Part shown: piece after piece, positions 36,658-44,734 of the stretch
Layout of the letters: each line of letters starts with the position of its first letter
How positions within the stretch are numbered: position 1 is the first letter of the stretch
DNA from: Pedobacter terrae
GTDB taxonomy: Bacteria > Bacteroidota > Bacteroidia > Sphingobacteriales > Sphingobacteriaceae
NCBI RefSeq assembly: GCF_900100705.1
Contig: NZ_FNCH01000014.1
Location: 1-64,000 of the forward strand
DNA length: 64,000 nt
Direction of reading: 5' to 3'
Program-made: the position numbers and the translations under genes
Notes under the pieces: generated by a model
What the model was told of the DNA's origin: nothing
Seen by the model: only the letters and a program-made list of their open reading frames with translations
The model's database searches: none

Positions 36658-39168
36658 ATGAAGCGCGCAATAACCTTTTTATATATCCTGTTACCAGGTT
36701 TATCTATTCAACACTTACAAGCCCAAAGTTTAACCGAGTTTAATAAAACGCCTTTAAAACAGCATGTTTATGTGCAATTGCCCATAGGCAGTATTAAAGC
36801 CAGAGGTTGGTTATTAAAGCAGTTGGAACAACAGAGAGATGGAGCAACAGGGATGGCCGAAGAGCTGTATCCGGAAAAAGATAACCTGGGTAAAAATACC
36901 GATTGGCTGGGTGGAGAAGGCAGTAGTTGGGAGCGCGTACCCTACTATGTTAAAGGTTTGGTGGCATTGGCCTATACTTTAGATGATCCTATGCTAAAAG
37001 CGAAGGCACAAAAATATATCGATTGGACTTTAAATAATCAACAGGCTAACGGATTATTTGGTCCGCAGAAAATGAATGACTGGTGGCCGCGCATGCCAAT
37101 GATGTATGCGCTGCAAAGCTACTATGAGGCCACAAACGATAATAGGGTTATTCCATTCCTCTCCAAATATTTTAAATATGAACTCGATAACCTTGATGCC
37201 AATCCGCTAAGTGAATGGGCTAAAGCCAGAGCTGGCGATAACATGGAAATTGCCATTTGGCTATATAATAAAACCGGCGAAAAGGATTTATTAAAGCTTG
37301 TAGAAAAATTAAAACAACAAGCCTACCCCTGGATTGATATTTACACCAACAACGGATTTTACTTTTTCGGTGACGATTTTCAGCCAAAACATATGGTTAA
37401 CGTCGCTCAGGCACTAAAATTCCCCGTAGTTTATGCACAACTTCAAGATCTTCCTGTTAACCTTCAGGCATTTTCTAAAGGCATCAATCATATTATGCAC
37501 GACCATGGTCAGCCAGAAGGTTTAGGTTCCGGAACAGAGTTTCTGGCAGGTACCGGCAGCATGCAAGGTGTAGAAACCTGTACCGTAGTAGAATGGATGC
37601 AGAGTTTAGAAACGGCAGCAAAGGTTATCCACGAAGTGAAAATTGGCGATCAGTTAGAAAAAGTGGCTTTTAATGCCTTGCCTGCCCAGTTTAGCCGGGA
37701 TTTTAAAAACCATTCTTATTATACTTTACCCAACCAGGTGCAGAGTATCCATGGCGGACACGGATTTAATCAGGATTATAGCACAGGTATTGTTTCCAGT
37801 CCATATTCAGGCTTTGGATGCTGTCGCTATAATATGCACATGGGCTGGCCTTATTATGTGAAAAATAGTGTAGTGGCCACGCCAGATAAAGGTTTGGCCG
37901 TAATTACCTATGGCCCCATGGAAATAGAAACAGTAGTTGCCGGGAATAAAAAAGTTAAAATTACAGAAGAAACCAATTATCCTTTCGGAGAACAGATCAG
38001 GTTAAGAGTAGGGCTCGCTGCACCTGTATCTTTTCCATTGATTTTAAGAATTCCAGCCTGGAGTGTAAAACCGAGCATCAAACTAAATGGAATTGTTTTA
38101 AATGGTGTAAAAGCTGGAGAAATGTTTACCGTAACCCGCAAATGGGAAAATAAGGATCAATTAGAACTTAACTTTCCTATGGAAGTTACTACGAATACAC
38201 AGGTAAACAATTCTGTAAGTGTAGAACGTGGACCGATTGTTTACGCACTGGAAATTAAAGCCATAAATAAGGTTACTAAAACACATGCTGTTACAGGCTT
38301 TACAGATTATGAAATACACCCCCAATCGGCATGGAATTATGGCTTAATGATCGATAAAAGTGGTTTGACTAATGTTAATTTGCTCCAATCAAAAATGCCC
38401 GATAACCCGTTTATAGCAGCGAATGCACCGCTTAAAATAAAGGTACTGGCAAAAAGGATTCCATCATGGGGCTTAGATTACAATAAGATGGCTGCTTTTG
38501 ATGTACCATTTGGCCCAATTGCATCGGCAGAAAAGCCGGAGGAAATTACCCTGGTTCCATATGGATCAGAAAATATCCGCTTAAGTTGCTTCCCCGTAAT
38601 TGGTGAACCCAAAAAGGGAAACAAAACTTTGGTCGAAAACTTTGATCACGGAATGGCCAATAACTGGGTTTTTTATGGTGGTGGCTGGTTTTGGAAAGAT
38701 GGTCAGATGAATGTTTCCTCAAATCCGGGTTCCGGTGGTTATGGTATAAATGGATCTAAATACGTAGCTAACGGAACAGATTTTAAAGATTTTATTTATC
38801 AGGCCGATGTTAAAATCAATACCACAGGTGATGCTGGTTTAATGTTCAGGGTTGCTAAGCCGGCTATAGGACCAGATGCTTACCAGGGATACTATGTGGG
38901 TCTAGATCAACTTAATGGAACCATAGTGTTTGGGAAAGCTAACGGGCAAAAATGGACAGTAATACGTTCAGAAAAATACCCTGTCGAAATGAATAAGATA
39001 TATACCTTAAAGATTACTGCCAAGGATACTAAATTTGATATTTTTATAAATGGATCTCCTAAACCAGTACTTTCAGCATCAGATGATCAATATCAATCGG
39101 GCAGTATAGGATTAAGAACATATAAAGCATTGGCCAGCTTCGATTCAGTGAAAATTAACACCTTTTAA
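36658..39168 (+). CDS. GH127/GH146-like (DUF1680) beta-L-arabinofuranosidase with C-terminal sandwich domain
   Basis: 836 residues, signal peptide to about 23 (LQAQS). Catalytic part about 25-640: PIGSIKARGWL, the (alpha/alpha)6 barrel, Glu306 and Cys308 in VETCTVVEW, and Cys388-Cys389 in FGCCRYN. This Glu/Cys/Cys-Cys arrangement (spacing 2, 80, 1) matches the Zn-held Cys nucleophile site I recall from GH127 (Glu338, Cys340, Cys417, Cys418). A second domain at about 650-836 (VENFDHGMANNWVFYGG...GSIGLRTYKA) looks like a concanavalin/DUF1080-type sandwich, possibly carbohydrate-binding. Removes beta-L-arabinofuranose from plant glycans, complementing the PUL. It stands alone on the + strand. 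Confidence 0.88.
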   Translation: MKRAITFLYILLPGLSIQHLQAQSLTEFNKTPLKQHVYVQLPIGSIKARGWLLKQLEQQRDGATGMAEELYPEKDNLGKNTDWLGGEGSSWERVPYYVKGLVALAYTLDDPMLKAKAQKYIDWTLNNQQANGLFGPQKMNDWWPRMPMMYALQSYYEATNDNRVIPFLSKYFKYELDNLDANPLSEWAKARAGDNMEIAIWLYNKTGEKDLLKLVEKLKQQAYPWIDIYTNNGFYFFGDDFQPKHMVNVAQALKFPVVYAQLQDLPVNLQAFSKGINHIMHDHGQPEGLGSGTEFLAGTGSMQGVETCTVVEWMQSLETAAKVIHEVKIGDQLEKVAFNALPAQFSRDFKNHSYYTLPNQVQSIHGGHGFNQDYSTGIVSSPYSGFGCCRYNMHMGWPYYVKNSVVATPDKGLAVITYGPMEIETVVAGNKKVKITEETNYPFGEQIRLRVGLAAPVSFPLILRIPAWSVKPSIKLNGIVLNGVKAGEMFTVTRKWENKDQLELNFPMEVTTNTQVNNSVSVERGPIVYALEIKAINKVTKTHAVTGFTDYEIHPQSAWNYGLMIDKSGLTNVNLLQSKMPDNPFIAANAPLKIKVLAKRIPSWGLDYNKMAAFDVPFGPIASAEKPEEITLVPYGSENIRLSCFPVIGEPKKGNKTLVENFDHGMANNWVFYGGGWFWKDGQMNVSSNPGSGGYGINGSKYVANGTDFKDFIYQADVKINTTGDAGLMFRVAKPAIGPDAYQGYYVGLDQLNGTIVFGKANGQKWTVIRSEKYPVEMNKIYTLKITAKDTKFDIFINGSPKPVLSASDDQYQSGSIGLRTYKALASFDSVKINTF

Positions 39169-39240
39169 CACCCTTATCTGGCCATTTAAACTTTACGGCA
39201 AGAAATTTGTTAATGCAGTAATAATAAATAAAGTAATATT

Positions 39241-40104
39241 ATGAAATTATACAAATCAATTCCCATAATGCTCTTTACCGTGGCACTTGCTGCAGGTTGT
39301 GTAAGTAATAAGAAATACGCCGAACTTCAGGATACTTATTCGAAGTTACGTGAAAGAAATCAGGAGCTCAGCAATAAATATCAGGATAGTCAGCGCGAGC
39401 TTAGCGGAACTTCCAGCAGGGTTAAAAGCTTAGAAGAGCAGATTGCATCAGAAAAAGCCAACGTAACAGCATTGCAAGATGCCTTAAACAAATGTTTAAA
39501 CTCGAGTAGCCAGGGAAATGTTAATATTTCAAAGCTGGTTGATGAGATAAATAGTTCGAACAAATACATCAAACAATTGGTTAATGCCAAAAACAAAAGC
39601 GATTCGCTTAATATGGTCTTAACAAATAACTTAACACGTTCATTAAGCCGCGAAGAATTAGGAGATGTTGATGTACAGGTACTTAAAGGTGTAGTGTATA
39701 TCTCGTTAGCTGATAACATGTTATATAAATCAGGTAGTTATGAAGTATCAGATAAAGCTGGTGAAACTTTGAGTAAAATTGCCAAGATTATTAAAGATTA
39801 CGACACTTATGATGTGTTGATAGAAGGTAATACCGATAATGTGCCAATTGCGCAAACAAATATCCGTAACAATTGGGATTTGAGTGCATTACGTGCTTCA
39901 TCTGTTGTACAGGTATTACAGAACAAGTATGCTGTAGATCCTAAACGTTTAACCGCTGGTGGACGTGGAGAGTTTAATCCAATTGCAGATAATGCAACCC
40001 CAGCCGGAAAAGCTAAAAACAGACGTACACAGATTATCATCACGCCTAAATTAGATCAGTTTATGGATCTGATTGGGAAAGCGCCTGAACAATCTCAAAA
40101 ATAG
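39241..40104 (+). CDS. OmpA-family lipoprotein with coiled-coil stalk
   Basis: 287 residues. Lipobox AAGC (Cys20), then a long Glu/Lys/Ser-rich helix with heptad character (about 28-95: ELQDTYSKLRERNQELSNK, SSRVKSLEEQIASEK), then an OmpA domain at about 145-275: LADNMLYKSGSYEVSDKAGE, IEGNTDNVPI, NWDLSALRASSVVQVL, RLTAGGRGEFNPI and KNRRTQIIITP. A peptidoglycan-binding outer-membrane lipoprotein. A 13-bp terminator follows the stop by 23 bp. Confidence 0.93.
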   Translation: MKLYKSIPIMLFTVALAAGCVSNKKYAELQDTYSKLRERNQELSNKYQDSQRELSGTSSRVKSLEEQIASEKANVTALQDALNKCLNSSSQGNVNISKLVDEINSSNKYIKQLVNAKNKSDSLNMVLTNNLTRSLSREELGDVDVQVLKGVVYISLADNMLYKSGSYEVSDKAGETLSKIAKIIKDYDTYDVLIEGNTDNVPIAQTNIRNNWDLSALRASSVVQVLQNKYAVDPKRLTAGGRGEFNPIADNATPAGKAKNRRTQIIITPKLDQFMDLIGKAPEQSQK

Positions 40105-40127
40105 AGTTCAAATTAATGAATGATATA

Positions 40128-40156
40128 AAGGGCTGGAATTTTTAATTCCGGCCCTT
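40128..40156 (+). terminator. Terminator of the OmpA-lipoprotein gene
   Basis: AAGGGCTGGAATT / AATTCCGGCCCTT, 13-bp stem with one T-G pair and 3-nt loop, then a T-run. Confidence 0.9.
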
Positions 40157-40221
40157 TTTAGTATAAAAGTGTTAAAAACATCTGTGCCTGATTTGGTTGC
40201 TTTGCAAAGTTAGTTCTGTTA

Positions 40222-40310
40222 AGATAGATCTCTCCCCGCCTGATAAAGTGGCAGGTCTGTCGGTACAGAGCGCACTTCGCATGGTTGCGGTCGAGATGCC
40301 GGCCATTATA
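40222..40310. repeat. Degenerate CGTCAT-family remnant
   Basis: GATAGATCTCTCCCCGCCTG, an insert, then GTTGCGGTCGAGATGCCGG keep the layout of the right arm of the repeat (agatctctcc...tcgagatgacg) with several changes. The stretch 40157-40560 has no convincing gene; the 73-codon frame here is probably accidental. Confidence 0.35.
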
Positions 40311-40560
40311 TTGGGATCTGTCAGTAGTAGCTCAAACAAAACCTGCTCATTTGGATATCATGTTGATCAGGCAATATTGAATTGTACAGCATCAGAAAAA
40401 AAAGTAAATTATTACTGACATAGGGGAAAAAATAAATCGTCATTTTCCTTTGTTAAGTCGTATTGGTAACAAAATATAATGCTCGCGGCAATAGATTATG
40501 CTAAAAAATGTTAAATGTATTCATAATTATACAAAAATTAGCTATTATTGCTCATTATTT

Positions 40561-40794
40561 ATGGAAAGAAATTTTATAGCAGAGGAGATAAGAAAGGGAG
40601 ATATTACGCAAATTGACTTTGAAAACGGACAAGGAATCATCATTGATGAAAATGGCCAGGATATACATTTTCAATTAGGAGATGTAGATGATCAGATTAC
40701 TTTAAATTCAAAAATAACTTTTGAAATTGAATTACACGAACGCGGCCTGATGGCGGTTAACGTTAAATTAGAAAGGGAGGAAGTAAAGGTTTGA
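40561..40794 (+). CDS. Divergent cold-shock-like OB-fold protein (77 aa)
   Basis: The frame opens at 40498, but ATG 40561 (MERNFIAEE) is preferred because the upstream residues look random. From residue 13 the pattern runs in parallel to CspA proteins: GDITQIDFENGQGIIIDENG, then IHFQLGDVDD, a Leu/Ser/Lys segment, ITFEIE, and GLMAVNVKLE at the end, against the family's KGFGFI, VFVH, VxFE and xAxNV. The aromatic RNA-binding residues of true CSPs are mostly missing (QGIII instead of GFGFI). Nucleic-acid binding is therefore uncertain. A genuine CSP is encoded at 54592. Confidence 0.6.
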   Translation: MERNFIAEEIRKGDITQIDFENGQGIIIDENGQDIHFQLGDVDDQITLNSKITFEIELHERGLMAVNVKLEREEVKV

Positions 40795-40824
40795 TTTTCT
40801 TGACTAAACAGATTCTAATTAGCT

Positions 40825-42678
40825 TTATGGGTGAGTAGAGGCGGGCAAACTGAAATAAAATGTAGAACCCTTTCCCAATCTGCTTTCTACCCATATTTTT
40901 CCATCGTGTCTTTCAATTATTTCAGCACAAATATATAACCCGACTCCAAATCCTGCAATTGTTTTGGTATCAGTGCTCTCTACGCGATAAAAACGGTCAA
41001 AAAGCCGCGGTATATCATTTTCTCTAATGCCTATACCTTCGTCCTCTACACTTACAACAAGGTAATTATTTTGTATTTCGCATTTTATTGCAATTAAAGT
41101 TTCTTTTTTGGAGTATTTTGCGGCGTTGCCAATCAGGTTACTAATTACATTGCCAATTTTTTCCATATCGGCGTAAACGTATAATTCTTCCGGACCGATT
41201 ACCTGGATAAAATGACTTGGCGAAACCATTCTGCTTTCTTCCGTAATGGCTTTAATCAGTTCGATAAAATTAAAAGCTGTTTTGTTCAATAATATTTTAC
41301 CAGATTCCAGTAGGGAAACGTTTAAAAAACCATCAATCATTAACGCCATTTTTTTTAATTGAACATTTATCTTATCAAGTATCTGAGCGTGAAAGCTATT
41401 ATCTGTTTCTTTGAGTTTATGTTGTAAAAGCTGTACATAGGCACTTAAAGAGGTTAAAGGCGTTTTAAGCTCATGACTTACCATACCGATAAAATCATTT
41501 TTTCTTATTTCATCCTGCTTGTGCTCTGTAATATCCAGAACAGCACCTGCTATATAAATTGCTTTTCCGTCCTCGTTATAATAAGCCTTTCCTGCAGTTC
41601 TTATCCATCTGCGCTTTGCACTGGAGCCTTTCAGAATAATCTGGTATTCGATGTTGAAAGCGTCGCGGTTGTGTAGCGCACGTATTATCCCTCTGGTAAG
41701 ATGCCCCATATCCTCAGGGCAGATCATAGATTTGGCTTCTTCTATATCTAACCTGTTGTCCTCAAGTTCATAGATCTGTTGTGCCCTTTCGGATAACAGT
41801 ATCTGTTTTTGCGCCAAGTCGATATTCCATGAGCCCATTTCAGAGGCATCCATCGCTATTTTCAAAATGTCTTTAGCTTTAAGCAATTCCTTTTTAAAGT
41901 TTACCTGCTCGGTAATATCCTTTATAATCACTAAAATTCGGGTTACTTCGTTTTTGTCATTTTTTAAAGGTTCGTAAAGGGCGATAAAATAGCCATCTGA
42001 TACTGGCGAGGACAGTTTCAGTTCATTGATCGTTAAAGGTTGTTTATTTTTGAAAATATCTTTTACACGTTTTACATGAGATTGTTGGATATCGAATTCC
42101 GGCCTTGCCTTTTCCAGAGGTACTCCGATTACTTCTTTTCTGCTTTTGCCCCAAATTTTTAATATATTATCATTCGCATACTCTGTAATCAGTTCCGGGC
42201 CTTTTAACACGCACATCCCTAAAGGCGCTTGTTCAAAAAATCCCCTAAAACGTGTTTCACTTTCCGAAAGTTCAAATAAAATCCGCTCCAGGTCATTTTC
42301 GTCCATTGGGATTTCCCTCAGCGAGCAAATGAGATACTCAACCGGGCGATCGTTTTGTAATACCGGCGAAAATTCCAATTCCCATTTTACGTTTGGTGAG
42401 TTGGAATAAATAGGATGGATCATCAGAAGCTGCTTAGCCTTAAGTTCACTCACTTTTTGAACTGTGTTAATCAAATTAACTTTTTCAGCATCAGATATGA
42501 GATTGGGAATAATATCGGTGTCTAAGAATTTTGATTTTCCACCAACACGTGCTATTAAAGCCTGGTAAGCATCATTATGTGCAACAACCACTAGTATGGG
42601 CTTTATCTTAAAAATGACTACCGGGCTTGTAGAATGTTTTAATAATGCCTTTAAGAATGGTGAAGCTAAATCTATCAT
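40825..42678 (-). CDS. PAS-domain sensor histidine kinase
   Basis: Start placed at MIDLASPFLKALL (42678); an ATG eight codons upstream (42702) is also possible. About 617 residues, no membrane segment, so a soluble sensor. PAS domains at roughly 130-250 (RFRGFFEQAPLGMC) and 260-380 (YQIILKGSSAKRRWIRTAGK, PAC motif). HisKA has MVSHELKTPLTSL. HATPase N-box NLIGNAAKYSKK, G1 EDEGIGI, and F/G2 region FDRFYRVESTDTKTIAGFGVGLY. No receiver domain and no response regulator gene next to it, so the partner is unknown. Convergent with the OB-fold gene, divergent from the Crp/Fnr gene. Confidence 0.92.
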   Translation of the reverse strand: MIDLASPFLKALLKHSTSPVVIFKIKPILVVVAHNDAYQALIARVGGKSKFLDTDIIPNLISDAEKVNLINTVQKVSELKAKQLLMIHPIYSNSPNVKWELEFSPVLQNDRPVEYLICSLREIPMDENDLERILFELSESETRFRGFFEQAPLGMCVLKGPELITEYANDNILKIWGKSRKEVIGVPLEKARPEFDIQQSHVKRVKDIFKNKQPLTINELKLSSPVSDGYFIALYEPLKNDKNEVTRILVIIKDITEQVNFKKELLKAKDILKIAMDASEMGSWNIDLAQKQILLSERAQQIYELEDNRLDIEEAKSMICPEDMGHLTRGIIRALHNRDAFNIEYQIILKGSSAKRRWIRTAGKAYYNEDGKAIYIAGAVLDITEHKQDEIRKNDFIGMVSHELKTPLTSLSAYVQLLQHKLKETDNSFHAQILDKINVQLKKMALMIDGFLNVSLLESGKILLNKTAFNFIELIKAITEESRMVSPSHFIQVIGPEELYVYADMEKIGNVISNLIGNAAKYSKKETLIAIKCEIQNNYLVVSVEDEGIGIRENDIPRLFDRFYRVESTDTKTIAGFGVGLYICAEIIERHDGKIWVESRLGKGSTFYFSLPASTHP

Positions 42679-42942
42679 AAATCGGAGATGACTCTTTCTC
42701 AAATATAATTGTTAAACAATTAATTCCAACTGATTTAGTAGGAATTTATAATATTTATCATACATAAGGGTATAGATTATAAGGTGATTGATTTTTAATG
42801 GCTTGTGCTCATTTTTTAATTTGAAACAATGAACAATTATCAATAAAACATTTTCAAATAAATCGATGTTTGAAAAATGATAGTAAATATTTCGTTTGTT
42901 CTTCTTTAGAACTTTAGTAGCAGTTGCATAACAGATAAGATC

Positions 42943-43572
42943 ATGAATCCCGAATTTAACTATAATACCCACGAAAAGTGGTTGCCATTCGATGGTTTTT
43001 CACCGCTGATTACCATTTTTAAATCTTTTCACGATTTAAACCCAGCGATGGAATTGATCATCAATAATGAAACTTTTCCAGTTAACTTTAAAAAGAATAA
43101 ATTTATTTCATCGCCCTTACACCTCGATCAGTACGTGTATCTTATTAATAAGGGCGTAACAAGAGGATATATTAAAGATGATAATAAAGAGATTACCATG
43201 TGGATGGCTAAAGAAAATGAGTTTATAGGAAGCGTGAGTAATATCTGGAATACGAACAATGCTTTAGAAGAATATATACAGGCTTTGGAAGATGTTATTG
43301 CTGTTGCAATTCCGCATACCATGTCAGAAAAATTATATTTAAATTATCAAATTGCGAACTACATTGGTAAAGAAGTGGCGCAACTCCACTATCTTCAAGC
43401 ATCCGAGAGGGCATTTATTTCGCGACTACCTTCAGCAGAGAAAAAATATATCCGCTTCATTAAATCCTACCCAAAATTAGTAGAACGCATTCCGCTAAAA
43501 TATATCGCATCGTTTTTGAATATGCGGTTAGAAACATTAAGTCGGATTAGATCTAAACTTGCTATATTATAA
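42943..43572 (+). CDS. Crp/Fnr-family transcriptional regulator
   Basis: 209 residues. The N-terminal cyclic-nucleotide-binding-like beta-roll (about 35-125: SPLHLDQYVYLINKGVTRGYI, EFIGSVSNIW) lacks the cAMP-contact RxA pattern and has no Cys cluster, so effector and redox sensing are unclear. A dimer helix at about 125-165 is followed by a C-terminal helix-turn-helix (about 175-205: VERIPLKYIASFLNMRLETLSRIRSKL). Typical of the many Crp-like regulators in Bacteroidota. Divergently placed about 265 bp from the PAS kinase start. Confidence 0.85.
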   Translation: MNPEFNYNTHEKWLPFDGFSPLITIFKSFHDLNPAMELIINNETFPVNFKKNKFISSPLHLDQYVYLINKGVTRGYIKDDNKEITMWMAKENEFIGSVSNIWNTNNALEEYIQALEDVIAVAIPHTMSEKLYLNYQIANYIGKEVAQLHYLQASERAFISRLPSAEKKYIRFIKSYPKLVERIPLKYIASFLNMRLETLSRIRSKLAIL

Positions 43573-43911
43573 GAAGTTCATAACTGTTAGTTGTAAAAGA
43601 TTTGCTGAATATTTATAAAAATGCATGGGTAATGATGTTAGGACAATATCAAAAAAATGTAAATTTTATGATATAAAGATTCAATGAAAACTTCAGATTC
43701 GGTCATTATCCGCGGATATAGTATTATTTATAATACAAAATTACTCTTATTTTTATTAAAAAATACGTCTATTTAAGTGGTAAAAAAGTTTTTGATAAAT
43801 TTTATTTAAAATTATTAATCTGATAATCAGTATTTTGTATTTTATTTTTTATTAATTTAGCTAATTTGGAATATTTAACGTTTCACATTTATATTATTTT
43901 AAAAATTTATA

Positions 43912-43919
43912 TATATTTG
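43912..43919 (+). promoter_or_regulatory. -7 box in front of the small-RNA candidate
   Basis: TATATTTG, an exact TAnnTTTG match. A -33 TTTG is not evident. Transcription would begin around 43925. Confidence 0.55.
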
Positions 43920-43923
43920 TTCT

Positions 43924-43989
43924 TACCCTTTCGAGGGTATGTTTTTCATAGGTAGATGTAGGGTCAGAACATTGTTCTGGCCCTTTTTT
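43924..43989 (+). ncRNA. Small RNA candidate (about 66 nt) upstream of ubiX
   Basis: Two strong hairpins in a short AT-rich gap. First, TACCCT-TTCG-AGGGTA (43924-43939), a 6-bp stem closed by a UUCG tetraloop. Second, GGGTCAGAAC-ATT-GTTCTGGCCC (43961-43983), a 10-bp stem with one T-G pair, followed by six T: an intrinsic terminator. A perfect -7 box lies just upstream. ubiX has its own promoter-like sequence after the terminator, so an independent sRNA is favoured over a leader attenuator, though both remain possible. The remaining 43573-43911 is very AT-rich with nothing I can name. Confidence 0.6.
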
Positions 43990-44019
43990 GTTTTAATGGA
44001 TTTAGATAGACTATTTTTG
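43987..44019 (+). promoter_or_regulatory. Promoter of ubiX (TTTG-N21-TATTTTTG)
   Basis: -33 TTTG at 43987-43990 and -7 TATTTTTG at 44012-44019, 21 bp apart, match the Bacteroidota housekeeping consensus. The start site would fall at about the ATG, so the ubiX mRNA may be leaderless. The -33 box is part of the T-run of the preceding terminator. Confidence 0.65.
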
Positions 44020-44024
44020 TGGTT

Positions 44025-44594
44025 ATGATGAAAAAGAAAGTAATTGTGGCGGTTACAGGCGCTAGTGGTTCTATATATGCAAAGGTTTTGTTTGATCAGT
44101 TACTAAAATTAAAAGACCAGATTGAAGCCGTGGGTGTAGTAATGAGCGATAATGCAAAAGCAGTTTGGCAGTTCGAGCTGGGGAACCAGGATTACAACCA
44201 TTTTAAAGAATTTACATTTTATAACAAAAACGACTTTAATGCACCTTTTGCATCAGGATCTGCAAAATACGATACCATGATCATTATCCCCTGCTCAATG
44301 GGAACCTTGGGTAGGGTAGCACATGGCATATCTAATGATTTGATTTCAAGAGCGGCAGATGTGGTATTAAAAGAACGTAGAAAATTAATAGCTGTAGTAA
44401 GAGATACTCCATTTAGTCTGATTCACATTAACAATATGAAAACGGTTACTGAAGCCGGAGGAATCATTTGTCCAGCCAACCCATCTTTTTACAGTTTGCC
44501 CCAAACCATAGAAGAAGTTGCCGGAACGGTAGTGAGCAGGGTATTGGACCTGGCAGGTTTCGAACAGGAAAGTTACCGGTGGCAGGAAAAATAG
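44025..44594 (+). CDS. ubiX: Flavin prenyltransferase UbiX
   Basis: Start taken at ATG 44025; a GTG at 44019 overlaps the -7 box and is unlikely. About 189 residues. Makes prenylated FMN, the cofactor of UbiD-type decarboxylases. Motifs: VAVTGASGSIYAKVL (FMN-binding N-terminus), VVMSDNAK, IIIPCSMGTLGRVAHGISNDLISRAADV (conserved CSM/TL loop), and RRKLIAVVRDTPFSLIHINNM. Length is normal. No ubiD is visible in the window. Confidence 0.95.
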   Translation: MMKKKVIVAVTGASGSIYAKVLFDQLLKLKDQIEAVGVVMSDNAKAVWQFELGNQDYNHFKEFTFYNKNDFNAPFASGSAKYDTMIIIPCSMGTLGRVAHGISNDLISRAADVVLKERRKLIAVVRDTPFSLIHINNMKTVTEAGGIICPANPSFYSLPQTIEEVAGTVVSRVLDLAGFEQESYRWQEK

Positions 44595-44712
44595 TTTTCA
44601 GTTTGCAATTCTCAGTTTGTAGTCAACTGAAAACTTAAAATTGCCAACTCCTTTGTTAATAGACTGTAATTTACATTTAATCTCTAATCTCATATCTCAA
44701 TACTCAAATCTA
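44595..44712. repeat. Low-complexity intergenic repeats (heptamer-like)
   Basis: The first part (CAGTTTGCAATTCTCAGTTT, CAACTGAAAACTT, TTGCCAACTCCTTTGTTAAT) shares words with the 41-bp tandem repeat at 2283. The second part is a run of short variants TCTCTAA-TCTCATA-TCTCAATA-CTCAAATCT. A minus-strand relative of the latter is at 61988-62021. Confidence 0.5.
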
Positions 44713-44718
44713 TTTTAT

Positions 44719-44726
44719 TATCTTTG
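44719..44726 (+). promoter_or_regulatory. -7 box of mtaB
   Basis: TATCTTTG matches TAnnTTTG exactly and lies 8 bp before the ATG, so the mRNA would have almost no leader. Confidence 0.55.
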
Positions 44727-44734
44727 CAGGCTCA

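Noticed and set aside
40197..40418. 73-codon plus-strand frame
   Set aside because: Lies over a decayed dispersed repeat, with atypical Ser/Val/Met-rich sequence and no promoter.
42712..42972. 86-codon minus-strand frame between the PAS kinase and Crp/Fnr genes
   Set aside because: Ile/Lys/Asn-rich translation of AT-rich DNA; it overlaps the Crp/Fnr start.
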